A DNA stretch of 64,000 bases from Marinobacter nitratireducens (GTDB lineage: Bacteria; Pseudomonadota; Gammaproteobacteria; Pseudomonadales; Oleiphilaceae), in assembly GCF_000708045.1 (NCBI RefSeq), contig NZ_ANIE01000002.1:62001-126000 (forward strand). Reading direction: 5' to 3'. Below the pieces are notes generated by a model. It was not told the DNA's origin. It ran no database searches and saw only the letters and a list, made by a program, of their open reading frames with translations. Made by a program: the position numbers and the translations under genes. Shown one piece after another: positions 17,774-28,453 of the stretch; position 1 is the first letter of the stretch; every line of letters starts with the position of its first letter.

Positions 17774-20209
17774 ATGATACAAACGTTACAGGACCACACC
17801 TTGAAGTCACTGTCGCTCCACCAGCTCTACAAAGCCTGCGTACTGAAAGACCTGCCGTTCAAAACCACGAAGCAGCTTGAGCCACTGTCCGAGATTGTCG
17901 GGCAGAATCGTGCCCAGGAAGCTGTGCGATTTGCCCTGGCCATGCCCCATGGGGGCTACAACGTCTATGCCGTCGGCCGTAACGGCCTCGGTAAGCGCAC
18001 CATGATGCTTCGCTACCTGGAGCATCATGTTGATACTGAGCAGCAGAGCCATGACTGGTGTTATGTAGCGAACTTTGAGGAGCCCAGAACGCCGAAGCTT
18101 CTGAAGCTGCCGGCCGGGCAGGGTACCCAGCTGAAGCAGGATCTGGAAAAGCTGATGGCGCGTCTGGTGAAGGTTATTCCCCAGACGTTTGATAGTGACA
18201 ATTTCCTGGAGCGGGCTGAGCAGCTCAAGAACGACTACGGAAAGCGCCAGGAAGATGAGCTTGAGAAAGTGGCTTCCCAGGCCAAGCGAAAAAAGGTCAG
18301 CCTCACCGTCACGACGCCCGGTGGGTATCGACTGGTCGCGATGAATGGCGACGAACCTCACACCGCCGAGACTTTTCAGGCTCTGACCCAGGCGGAGCGG
18401 GACAAGTTCGAGGACGCCATTAACAAGCTGGAGAAAAAGCTCCGTCAGGCGGTTCGCAAGGTGGCGGATCTGGAACAGGAGTATGCGGACAAACAGCAAG
18501 CGCTCAATCAGGAAACTCTGGAGGGTATTTCCGGTCATCAGTTGGATGAATTGGTAGAGAAATACCGTGATCTGCCTGATGTGACGGGTTTTCTGGAGGC
18601 CATTCGCAACGACCTGGAGGAAAATCTCGACATCTTCCTCGAGGACAACGACGAACAGGCGGCCATTGCTTACGCCTCGCTGGACAAGAAAATGCCACGG
18701 CGTTATCTGGTAAATCTGTTGGTTCACCAGAAAACCAACGAGGTCCCGGTAGTGGTGGAAGACAATCCTACCTACCACAACCTGTTTGGCTACGTGGAGA
18801 ATGTTACCTTTAAAGGCACCGTATTCACGGACTTCTCGCTGATACGACCGGGTAGTTTGCATCGTGCCAATGGCGGTTACCTGCTGATGGACGCCATCAA
18901 GGTGTTGGAGCAGCCATTCGTCTGGGATGGGCTCAAGCGTGCGCTGCGATCGAAATCGATTCAGATAAACTCGCTTGAGCGGGAACTTACACTATCCGGC
19001 ACTATTTCAATCGAGCCGGAAGCCGTGCCTCTCGATGTAAAGATCGTTTTGTTCGGTGATCGTGAAACCTGGATGCTGTTGCAGGAATACGATTCCGAGT
19101 TCGCCGAGCTTTTCCGTGTTACAGCGGATTTCGAGAATGAAATGTACCGCACTGACGAGAGTCAGTTGCTGTATTCGAAGTTCATCGCCAGTCTGGTCGA
19201 TGAAAAGAAACTGCTGCATTGCTCAAGCAAGGCTGTGGCCCGGGTCATTGAACACAGTGCACGGATGGCGGAGCATCAGGACCGGCTGTCTCTGCACGCC
19301 GCAGACATTGCGAACCTGCTTCGGGAGTCAGATTTCTGGGCCCGTCAGGCCGGGGCGAAACTTATTCAAAACACCCATGTGGAACAGGCGCTGGAAAGCG
19401 CGCGGTACCGCAGCAGCCGGATCCGGGATCAGTTGTACGATTCCATTCGGGATGGAAGCACGCTGGTATCTGTGACCGGCTCCTGTGTTGGCCAGGTGAA
19501 CGCGTTGTCGGTGTTATCAACGGGCGGGTTCGAGTTCGGGTTGTCAAACCGTGTCACCGCAAGCTGCTACTATGGTGATGGTGCGGTGATGGATATTGAG
19601 CGGGATGTAAAACTCGGAGGGAATATCCACTCCAAGGGTGTCATGATCCTGAGTTCTTGGCTGGCGTCGCATTTTGCGGTCACTGACCCAATGCACCTTT
19701 CCGCCAGTCTCACCTTTGAACAGAACTATGGCGAGGTTGATGGTGACAGCGCCTCCCTTGCGGAGCTCTGTGCGCTGATTTCATCCCTGGCGGAGTTGCC
19801 GGTGCGCCAGGACCTGGCCATGACCGGATCGGTGAACCAGTTTGGAGAAGTGCAGCCAATTGGCGGCGTGAATGAAAAAATCGAGGGATTTTTTGCAACC
19901 TGCAAACTTAAGGGTGGTCTGACGGGCAGCCAGGGCGTAATTATTCCAACGACCAATGTGCAAAACCTGATGTTGGACAGCGAAGTGGTTCAGGCCGTTC
20001 GGGCCGGGAAGTTCTCCGTCTACGCGGTTGATCATCTGGAGCAGGCTGTGACGTTGCTCCTTGGCCGGCCAGCGGGCAAGCAGAATGACAAAGGCAGGTA
20101 CCCGAAGCAGAGCGTTTTTGGCATTATCCAGCAACGGCTCGATAAAATGCGTGAACATGAGCGCCAGGAAAGCGCACGGGACGAGCAAAAAGATCCGTCA
20201 ATTCACTGA
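17774..20209 (+). CDS. LonB/LonH-like ATP-dependent protease (AAA_32 + Lon C-terminal protease)
   Basis: An 811-aa protein like E. coli YcbZ/LonH. An N-terminal segment (LPFKTTKQLEPLSEIVGQNR) leads to an ATPase domain with Walker A GRNGLGKR (68-75; Lys74). The usual Ser/Thr after Lys is Arg, although Thr follows one residue later. A long coiled-coil insertion (about 150-260) and an AAA lid region follow. The C-terminal Lon protease domain has Ser659 in DGDSAS and Lys702 in GVNEKIEG, the Lon catalytic dyad. No membrane anchor is seen, so it acts in the cytosol. The Shine-Dalgarno is weak. It stands alone before a two-component pair. Confidence 0.88.
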   Translation: MIQTLQDHTLKSLSLHQLYKACVLKDLPFKTTKQLEPLSEIVGQNRAQEAVRFALAMPHGGYNVYAVGRNGLGKRTMMLRYLEHHVDTEQQSHDWCYVANFEEPRTPKLLKLPAGQGTQLKQDLEKLMARLVKVIPQTFDSDNFLERAEQLKNDYGKRQEDELEKVASQAKRKKVSLTVTTPGGYRLVAMNGDEPHTAETFQALTQAERDKFEDAINKLEKKLRQAVRKVADLEQEYADKQQALNQETLEGISGHQLDELVEKYRDLPDVTGFLEAIRNDLEENLDIFLEDNDEQAAIAYASLDKKMPRRYLVNLLVHQKTNEVPVVVEDNPTYHNLFGYVENVTFKGTVFTDFSLIRPGSLHRANGGYLLMDAIKVLEQPFVWDGLKRALRSKSIQINSLERELTLSGTISIEPEAVPLDVKIVLFGDRETWMLLQEYDSEFAELFRVTADFENEMYRTDESQLLYSKFIASLVDEKKLLHCSSKAVARVIEHSARMAEHQDRLSLHAADIANLLRESDFWARQAGAKLIQNTHVEQALESARYRSSRIRDQLYDSIRDGSTLVSVTGSCVGQVNALSVLSTGGFEFGLSNRVTASCYYGDGAVMDIERDVKLGGNIHSKGVMILSSWLASHFAVTDPMHLSASLTFEQNYGEVDGDSASLAELCALISSLAELPVRQDLAMTGSVNQFGEVQPIGGVNEKIEGFFATCKLKGGLTGSQGVIIPTTNVQNLMLDSEVVQAVRAGKFSVYAVDHLEQAVTLLLGRPAGKQNDKGRYPKQSVFGIIQQRLDKMREHERQESARDEQKDPSIH

Positions 20210-20248
20210 CCGGATATCATAAGAAAACGGACAGGAGAGAATGTATCC

Positions 20249-20875
20249 ATGAGTGACATCCAGCAGACGGTGTTTGTAGTAGAGGACGACGAGGCGGTTC
20301 GTGACTCCCTAGAACTATTGCTGAAATCCGATGGCAAACCGGTGAAAACCTATGAGAATGCCGCGGCGTTCCTGGAGGACTACTCCGACAAAATGGCCGG
20401 CTGCATTGTTCTGGATATCCGTATGCCTGGCATGGATGGCATGGAGCTCCAGAAGAAGCTGAATGAAAAGCACTCCATTCTCCCGATCATTTTCGTGACC
20501 GGACACGGTGATGTCCCCATGGCGGTCGACGCCATGAAAGAGGGGGCTGTGGACTTTATCCAGAAGCCCTATCGTGAAGAAGCATTGCTGGAAAAAATCG
20601 AAGCGGCCCTGGAACAGGACCGGGAGCAGCGTAAATCCCTGGATGAAAAACAGGAAATTATCCGTCGCGTGAAAAGCCTCACGCCACGAGAGCACGAGAT
20701 CATGGATCGCATGATTGCCGGGCAGGCGAACAAGGTTATCGCCATTGAGCTTGAAATCAGCCAGCGTACGGTGGAGATCCATCGTTCCCGGGTCATGCAT
20801 AAGATGGGCACGCATTCCCTTGCACATCTGGTCCGTATGGTACTGTCCGTAAAGGACCTTATCGACGCACGGTAA
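20249..20875 (+). CDS. FixJ-family response regulator
   Basis: A 208-aa REC + LuxR-type HTH protein. Acidic pocket VVEDDEAVRDS, phospho-acceptor Asp56 in IVLDIRMPGMDGME and Lys in IQKPYR are all intact. The HTH (LTPREHEIMDRMIAGQANKVIA, TVEIHRSRVMHKMG) is FixJ/NarL-like. It is followed 45 bp later by a REC-PAS-histidine kinase, which is probably its partner. GACAGGAGAG precedes the start. It resembles the 2272-2931 regulator in architecture but the DNA-recognition helices differ, so they should read different sites. Confidence 0.9.
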   Translation: MSDIQQTVFVVEDDEAVRDSLELLLKSDGKPVKTYENAAAFLEDYSDKMAGCIVLDIRMPGMDGMELQKKLNEKHSILPIIFVTGHGDVPMAVDAMKEGAVDFIQKPYREEALLEKIEAALEQDREQRKSLDEKQEIIRRVKSLTPREHEIMDRMIAGQANKVIAIELEISQRTVEIHRSRVMHKMGTHSLAHLVRMVLSVKDLIDAR

Positions 20876-20920
20876 TGTCACCGGCATTATACGGTGATGT
20901 TTTCAACCGGCCCCGTTTAT

Positions 20921-22510
20921 ATGACTGAAGCTGTCAGTGATAACTCCGAGGTGACGGTTCTGCTCGTCGATGACAATCCGCAGAACCTGAAAGTCCTCTA
21001 CGAGACCCTGAAAGACAAAGGCTACCGCCTGCTGATTGCCAATGAAGGCGAAAAGGCGCTGGATCTCGCCAGCCGTCATCAGCCTGAGGTAATACTGCTG
21101 GATATCATGATGCCGGAAATGGACGGCTATGAGGTCTGTTCGCGCCTGAAATCTGATCCTCAGACGGCTGACTGTGCAGTGGTGTTCCTGTCTGCTCTGG
21201 ACGATCTTCAGGCCAAGGTGAAGGGGTTTTCACTGGGTGGGGCCGACTACATCTCGAAGCCATTCCAGTCCCAGGAAGTGATTGCCAGGGTTAAAACCCA
21301 CGCTCAGGTGATTCGCCTGGAGCGCGAATTGCAGGCGCGTAACCGTGAACTGCAAGGCGACCAGACTCGCATTCTCAATTCGATCAGTGAGGGCATATAC
21401 GGCCTGGATGAGCATGGTGTCATCGAGTTTGCCAATCCAGCCGCTGCCCAGATCATGGGCTGTCCAGTCGAGGAGCTGATCGGCCGGAATTTTTTTGAAA
21501 CCCATTTCGCCACTGCCTGCGAGAACACTGATGGTTTGCCTGCGCATGCGACCTGTCGTAAAGGCGTAGCCGAGAACCAGCGCAACATCCGCATGACCCG
21601 GGTCGATGGTAGCTGCTTCCCGGCGGAGTACCGTTCGACGCCGAAACTCGATGGGGGAGAGCTTCACGGTGCGGTTGTGGTCTTTCGCGATGTGACCGTC
21701 GAGCTGGAGAATGAAGCCGAGCTCGAAGCGACCAGGGCGCTGGTTCAGGAGCAGCGGGATCAGCTGGCCCATGCTTCCCGTCTGACAACCATGGGTGAAA
21801 TGGCGGCCGGCTTCGCGCACGAGATCAATCAGCCTCTTACGGCCATCACCAACTATGCGCGGGTGTCCAAGCGGATGATGGGGAAGGAGTCGCCGGACTT
21901 GGCGCTGTTGGGGGAAACCCTGGATAAAATCGAGGCGCAGTCCCACCGGGCAAGTGAGATTATCCGGCGAATCCGAAGCTTTATGAAGAAGCCCGCCACA
22001 GGCAAGGAAGTTATTTCAGTGGCCGCGATGCTGGAGGATACCCGACAGTTCGCAGAGGTGGACATGCGGAACAACGAAGGCGGTATCGAGGTGTCTGTTG
22101 CGGATGGCGTGCCGGATGTATTGGCGGACCCCATCCAGGTGCAACAGGTTGCATTGAATCTTATCCGCAATGCCCTCGAGGCGACCCGCAGTGCGGGCAC
22201 CGCGGCGCCTGTTGAGGTTAGTGCTCAGCCTGTCGGGCCCCAGTGTGTCCGGATTCAGGTCAGGGATCATGGTATCGGTTTACCCGATGATGCCGAAGAA
22301 AAGTTATTCCTGCCGTTCTACACGACCAAGTCCGAGGGCATGGGTATCGGGCTTGCTACGTGCCAGTCTCTCATCCAGGCCCAGGGCGGCGAGATCGGGT
22401 TCGAGAGGCCCGAAGGTGGTGGTGCGCTTTTCTTCTTTACTCTGCCGGTAACAGGCGTTGATGGCGGCTCCTGCGCCGACGTCACTGAGTCCCGAGAGGC
22501 GCAATCCTGA
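20921..22510 (+). CDS. Response-regulator/PAS/histidine-kinase hybrid (REC-PAS-HisKA-HATPase)
   Basis: About 529 aa from ATG 20921; an in-frame ATG/GTG at 20894-20897 is possible. The domains in order are: REC (about 10-125; LLVDDNPQNLKVLYETL, phospho-acceptor Asp in ILLDIMMPEMDG); a coiled linker; PAS (about 145-260; ILNSISEGIYGLDEHG); HisKA with His near 299 (GFAHEINQPLTAITNY); HATPase with NLIRNALEATRS, DHGIGLPDD and GMGIGLATCQS. There is no transmembrane helix, so input is cytosolic or comes through REC phosphorylation by another kinase. It likely phosphorylates the adjacent FixJ-like regulator. Confidence 0.87.
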   Translation: MTEAVSDNSEVTVLLVDDNPQNLKVLYETLKDKGYRLLIANEGEKALDLASRHQPEVILLDIMMPEMDGYEVCSRLKSDPQTADCAVVFLSALDDLQAKVKGFSLGGADYISKPFQSQEVIARVKTHAQVIRLERELQARNRELQGDQTRILNSISEGIYGLDEHGVIEFANPAAAQIMGCPVEELIGRNFFETHFATACENTDGLPAHATCRKGVAENQRNIRMTRVDGSCFPAEYRSTPKLDGGELHGAVVVFRDVTVELENEAELEATRALVQEQRDQLAHASRLTTMGEMAAGFAHEINQPLTAITNYARVSKRMMGKESPDLALLGETLDKIEAQSHRASEIIRRIRSFMKKPATGKEVISVAAMLEDTRQFAEVDMRNNEGGIEVSVADGVPDVLADPIQVQQVALNLIRNALEATRSAGTAAPVEVSAQPVGPQCVRIQVRDHGIGLPDDAEEKLFLPFYTTKSEGMGIGLATCQSLIQAQGGEIGFERPEGGGALFFFTLPVTGVDGGSCADVTESREAQS

Positions 22511-22528
22511 GGGCAGAAAGCTGCCCTC
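22509..22528. terminator. Hairpin between convergent genes
   Basis: GAGGGCAG (22509-22516), AAAG loop, CTGCCCTC (22521-22528). It overlaps the 3' ends of both the kinase and the MaoC genes. The T-run is poor, so it is probably a weak shared terminator. Confidence 0.45.
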
Positions 22529-23405
22529 AAAGCCAGTCAATCCGCCCGCTCAGATGTGGGGCATCACCCTTGGCATTCAGAAGCTGATAGTCCCAGCCGG
22601 AATCGCCAGTCTTCCAGTTCAATTGCGCGGTTCCCGGCAGGAACAGTGGTTTTTTGAACTGGCAGCTCACTGTGAAAGCTTCTGATTTCCAGCCCTCCTG
22701 CTGCTCCAGTAACGCCAGCGCGTGAGCTTTGCTCCACATCCCATGGGCAATGGCTCTTGGAAATCCAAAAGCCTTGGCGCTCAACGCGTGCATGTGAATG
22801 GGGTTGCGGTCGCCTGACACACTGGCGTATTGACGACCGATCGACTCGGGAGCGTTGATGCTCAGGGTGTTGGGGTAACGCTCAAGCTTTGGCGGCGATG
22901 GTTTCTTGCCGGAACCGTTGCCTGATTCGCTCGCCTGCCGAAACAGGTTTGTGCTTGATTCTTCCCAGACCAGTCGTCCAGCGGAGTAGGCTTCGGTAAT
23001 AAGGTCGAACTCGATGCCTCGGCTGGTTTTCTCCTGCTGACCCAGTCTGACTTCGATGTCGAGGTTCTCGCCGTGCCCAATTCCGCGATGCTGGGTGATG
23101 GTGTTTCGTAGGTGGACCAGACCCAGTAGCGGGATTGGAAATTCGCTGTCGGTCAGCAGTTTCAGGTGAAGCGGAAAAGCCATGATGTGGGGCCAGGTCG
23201 CCGGTACCCGGCTGCCTTTTTCGAAACCGCAGATTGATTGGTAGCGGGCCAGTGTGTCGCTTGATGTACTGGCGCCCACCAGGCTTGAAGCGATTTCCGG
23301 AATACTGATTGGGGAGTTGCCTTTTCCGGACTTTGGCATCAGTGCCCTGGCGTATAGCGGAAGCAGGGCCGGCGGACGGTTGTGATAGATGATGTTGTCA
23401 GTCAT
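22527..23405 (-). CDS. MaoC-like acyl dehydratase (hotdog fold)
   Basis: A 292-aa protein with a C-terminal MaoC/hydratase-2 domain. YASVSGDRNPIHMHALSAKAFGFPRAIAHGMW contains the (R)-hydratase catalytic pair Asp/His in GDRNPIH and the GMW glycine segment. The N-terminal half (about 20-150) looks like a degenerate second hotdog, so this is the double-hotdog type. It would hydrate 2-enoyl-CoA or dehydrate 3-hydroxyacyl-CoA in fatty-acid or PHA metabolism. It is divergent from an AraC regulator at 23652, with 246 bp between them. That gap holds no convincing gene. Confidence 0.8.
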   Translation of the reverse strand: MTDNIIYHNRPPALLPLYARALMPKSGKGNSPISIPEIASSLVGASTSSDTLARYQSICGFEKGSRVPATWPHIMAFPLHLKLLTDSEFPIPLLGLVHLRNTITQHRGIGHGENLDIEVRLGQQEKTSRGIEFDLITEAYSAGRLVWEESSTNLFRQASESGNGSGKKPSPPKLERYPNTLSINAPESIGRQYASVSGDRNPIHMHALSAKAFGFPRAIAHGMWSKAHALALLEQQEGWKSEAFTVSCQFKKPLFLPGTAQLNWKTGDSGWDYQLLNAKGDAPHLSGRIDWL

Positions 23406-23651
23406 TGACTGGGCTCCTCAACCCGATATTCCGATAATCTTTTGTATGATAACAACGACGTAAGTACCGGGAATTTTTACATTCTGGTACAACTGTGCCT
23501 ATGTGGCCTGATATGCTCTAATATAAGACCATGGTCGAAGACGTTTTGATCAGTCTGGCAAAGGAGGTCCGGGCAGACATTGACCCGGTATGCCCAGTCA
23601 AATGTCCGGTAGGTCAAAGCAGTATCCAATAAATAAGAAAAGTGGGATCTT

Positions 23652-24683
23652 ATGCAGGAACTTCGTGATGCGGGAGTTATGTTGCGCCTGATTTATGAGG
23701 CGATGAAAAAGAAAGGCATAGATACCGACGCGATTTTCAGTCGCCTTGGGGTGGATGAAAATTACGTATACAGTGATCAGCTCAGAACGCCCCACAATGC
23801 CCAACTCTACTTCTGGCAGGCCGTTGAGGACGTTTCCGGAGACCCGGATGTCGGGCTGCATCTCGGGCAGCTGTTGCCAGCCTACAAGGGCCAGGTGCTC
23901 GAATATCTTTTTCTGAGTAGCCCAACCTTTGGCGAGGGCCTGAGGCGGGCTCAGAACTATCAAAGGCTCTTGAGTGATGCCGCCAATACCGGGTTCTTCC
24001 TGGAGGGCGATGAAGCCTGTATGGTTCTGGACACAGCCTCTGAGGAGGTGAGTCGCCTCCGGCATTTCAATGAATGCTTCGTTCAGGGCCTGATCACTTT
24101 TTTCAAGACCATCACTGACGACTCATTTTACCCTTCCAGAATTGAGTTTGAGCACGAGCGCGAACAGGGCCAGGACCATGTTGCCGAGGTGCTCGGCTGT
24201 GACGTTGTCTTTGGTGCTGAAGAGAACCGGCTCTATTTTCCGGCCAAGCTTCTTGCTCACGCATCGCCCCACGCCGAACCGGAGCTGCTCGACCTGCACG
24301 AACGTTTCGCCAGTGAGCAGGTGGCGCGCCTGGAGAAGAAGGACATCGTCGGGCAGGTTGAAAGAATTGTTGCGGAACTGCTGGATAGCGGCGAAGTCAC
24401 TCTGGATGCCGTTGCTGAACGGCTGGGCATCAAACCCCGGACACTCCGGACCCGACTCACCGAGGCTGAGACAAGCTTCAACCAGGTTCTGGCAGATTTC
24501 CGTTATCGCCTCGCAAGGCAGTTGCTGGCAACCACCGACGAATCGATTGACGAGATTGTCTATCTGACTGGATTTTCGGAGCCAAGCACTTTCTACCGTG
24601 CGTTCAAGCGCTGGTCGAATATGACGCCAATCGAATATCGCAAAACTGCCCAGGGCAAGGATGCGATGGTTGATGCCATGTAA
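23652..24683 (+). CDS. AraC-family regulator (OruR/ArgR-type, 'arabinose-binding' N-terminal domain)
   Basis: A 343-aa protein. The N-terminal ligand domain (about 1-220) is of the PF12625 type common in Pseudomonas and Marinobacter. The C-terminal AraC domain has two HTHs (VTLDAVAERLGIKPRTLRTRL and SIDEIVYLTGFSEPSTFYRAFKRW). Regulators of this group often control fatty-acid, lipid or amino-acid catabolism. It is divergent from the MaoC dehydratase, its probable target. The Shine-Dalgarno is weak (AAGTGGGATCTT). Its end is 136 bp from tRNA-Asp. Confidence 0.88.
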   Translation: MQELRDAGVMLRLIYEAMKKKGIDTDAIFSRLGVDENYVYSDQLRTPHNAQLYFWQAVEDVSGDPDVGLHLGQLLPAYKGQVLEYLFLSSPTFGEGLRRAQNYQRLLSDAANTGFFLEGDEACMVLDTASEEVSRLRHFNECFVQGLITFFKTITDDSFYPSRIEFEHEREQGQDHVAEVLGCDVVFGAEENRLYFPAKLLAHASPHAEPELLDLHERFASEQVARLEKKDIVGQVERIVAELLDSGEVTLDAVAERLGIKPRTLRTRLTEAETSFNQVLADFRYRLARQLLATTDESIDEIVYLTGFSEPSTFYRAFKRWSNMTPIEYRKTAQGKDAMVDAM

Positions 24684-24717
24684 ATCTGTTTTTTCTGAAG
24701 TTTTTTCGGAAAAAGCG

Positions 24718-24745
24718 TTGACATAGTCGGGCGCCTCTATATAAT
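24718..24745 (+). promoter_or_regulatory. Promoter of tRNA-Asp
   Basis: TTGACA (24718-24723), 16-bp spacer, TATAAT (24740-24745): both hexamers are perfect sigma70 consensus. The following GCGCCCTC is a GC-rich discriminator typical of stringently controlled stable-RNA promoters. Confidence 0.92.
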
Positions 24746-24819
24746 GCGCCCTCGTTGTCACCGAGCAGTCACACCCCTGACTGCAACGCCGTTCACCGGC
24801 AAGACGTGACAGCCATCGC

Positions 24820-24896
24820 GGAGCGGTAGTTCAGCTGGTTAGAATACCGGCCTGTCACGCCGGGGGTCGCGGGTTCGAGTCCCGTCCGCTCCGCCA
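24820..24896 (+). tRNA. tRNA-Asp (GTC)
   Basis: A 77-nt cloverleaf with acceptor GGAGCGG/CCGCTCC, a D arm, an anticodon stem CCGGC with loop CTGTCAC (anticodon GTC), a T arm with GGTTCGAGTCC, discriminator G and encoded CCA. It is the kind of Q-type tRNA (GUN anticodon) whose wobble base is queuosine in many bacteria. Confidence 0.97.
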
Positions 24897-24991
24897 TTTT
24901 CTTTCCTCTCGCTAGTCCAAAACCTTCTCGTCATACTTCTGTCATCTTTTCTCAATACACTGTTCCTGAACTCAACGGACAGGAAAATCCC

Positions 24992-25078
24992 ATGCTGGAA
25001 TATGAAGAAGAGCTGATAGAGATTCAGTTTGAAGAATTTGATGACGACGATGGTCTCGACGACGCCACAGAGCTCTAG
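24992..25078 (+). CDS. Candidate 28-aa acidic small protein
   Basis: ATG 24992 follows ACAGGAAAATCCC, a good Shine-Dalgarno (AGGAA) about 6 nt away. The predicted peptide starts MLEYEEELIEIQFEEFDDDD and ends GLDDATEL; over half of its residues are Asp or Glu and it has no Lys or Arg. It sits about 95 bp after tRNA-Asp on the same strand, and its stop overlaps the 3' end of the convergent AraC gene. It is very short, so it may be spurious; the strong composition bias and ribosome-binding site argue that it is real. Function unknown. Confidence 0.45.
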   Translation: MLEYEEELIEIQFEEFDDDDGLDDATEL

Positions 25079-26130
25079 TGTCTCTCTTTGTCCGAATTGA
25101 AGACCTTTCTGTGCTCGCCAGGGCTGATGTCGAACCAACGTCTGTAGGCCTTGTGAAATGCCGCCGGGTTTGCGAAGCCCAGTAACCAGGCGATTTCAGT
25201 CAGTGAGCTGCCTGTCTCCCGTATGTAATCCCTCGCCAACAGTTTTCTGGTGTCGTCCATCAATTCCCGAAATGTCGTTCCCTCGCGGGACAGGCTGCGT
25301 TGCAGTGTCCAGGGCGAAAGTCCGAGCTTGTCGGCGATGGTTTTGAGGCTGGGCGTTTCTCCCTGGAAAAGAGGGGTAAGAAGGTTTTTGACCTGATCCC
25401 CGGTGCTCCATCCCCGTTTAATCTGCTGCAATTCCGCCTCGCACATGTCTCGCAACTTCGAGTGCATTGCCGCTTGCGCCTGTCCGGAAGGCAGAGACCA
25501 GGCCTCGGGGCAGATCACGACCTGGTTTTGCTTTGCTCCGAATCTAACCGGGCACCGAAACCAACCTTCGAAAAGATCGTCCAGTCCTGTCGAGGGGTAC
25601 TCGATGGAGACCTCCTCCAGAACCTCATTTCGTCCGGTCAGGTGCCGGGCAAACTGGGCCCAGGCCGCCAGGACAGAGTCCACCACAAAGTAATTGAAGT
25701 CGTTGTAGGGGCGAATTGAGTAAAAGTTTACCGAGCGATTCCGGTGATCAATCGATGCGTTCCCGCGAATGCTCTGGCTCCCGAGCAGGGCGTAGCGAAC
25801 CAGCGTGTCGAAACCCTGGGCCACGGTTGGTGCTGAAGCGCCTGCCAGACCGGCGATGCCGACATCGACGGGGCGGGTCATTGCGCCCATCCGGAGGCCC
25901 AGCGCCCGATTGCCGGTGAGCTGAATGGCGGCATGGCCAAGGCGCATCAATCGGGGAAGGCTGATTCTGGCAGCTGGGGAGCTAAGGGTTTGCTCACTCA
26001 GGTTAAAGCGGTCCATCAGGTCAGCAATGTTCGCGCCCTCGGCCTCGGCGGCCCGCAGTAGTACGGCGACGTAGAGTACGCTGATATCGCCCAGGGTATT
26101 CGCAGAGCCTGTTTTCCGGGATGAGGGCAT
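25075..26130 (-). CDS. AraC-family regulator (second, OruR-like)
   Basis: A 351-aa protein with the PF12625-type N-terminal half (LLRAAEAEGANIADLMDRF, LGLRMGAMTRPVDVGIAGL). The C-terminal AraC DNA-binding domain has SLKTIADKLGLSPWTLQRSL and SLTEIAWLLGFANPAAFHKAYRRW. It is divergent from fadH (131 bp between the two starts), which makes fadH the most likely target. It is distinct from the 23652 regulator; the two share only family-level similarity by eye. Confidence 0.88.
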   Translation of the reverse strand: MPSSRKTGSANTLGDISVLYVAVLLRAAEAEGANIADLMDRFNLSEQTLSSPAARISLPRLMRLGHAAIQLTGNRALGLRMGAMTRPVDVGIAGLAGASAPTVAQGFDTLVRYALLGSQSIRGNASIDHRNRSVNFYSIRPYNDFNYFVVDSVLAAWAQFARHLTGRNEVLEEVSIEYPSTGLDDLFEGWFRCPVRFGAKQNQVVICPEAWSLPSGQAQAAMHSKLRDMCEAELQQIKRGWSTGDQVKNLLTPLFQGETPSLKTIADKLGLSPWTLQRSLSREGTTFRELMDDTRKLLARDYIRETGSSLTEIAWLLGFANPAAFHKAYRRWFDISPGEHRKVFNSDKERH

Positions 26131-26162
26131 AGCTTGTCTGACATGTTACCTGAAGATAATAG

Positions 26163-28331
<2,169 letters not shown>

Positions 28332-28392
28332 TTGCGGTCTCATAGGCTGGTTTGATCACAAATCTTTGCAGTTTTTCCCTGTGCACCAGAGA

Positions 28393-28432
28393 TTGTCTGG
28401 CTAGACTGTTATGCTGAAGTCTGGCCAGACAA
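28393..28432. repeat. 15-bp inverted repeat between fadH and coiled-coil gene
   Basis: TTGTCTGGCTAGACT (28393-28407) and AGTCTGGCCAGACAA (28418-28432) are complementary except for one base, with a 10-nt loop. Each arm is itself nearly palindromic around GTCTGG/CCAGAC. TTTTT follows at once, so it may be the fadH terminator. The internal dyads also allow a double operator for the next gene at 28454. Confidence 0.65.
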
Positions 28433-28453
28433 TTTTTATTTGGGGAATAGCAA

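Noticed and set aside
23531-23632. 33-codon ORF upstream of the AraC gene
   Set aside because: No Shine-Dalgarno and no composition signal; more likely the untranslated leader.
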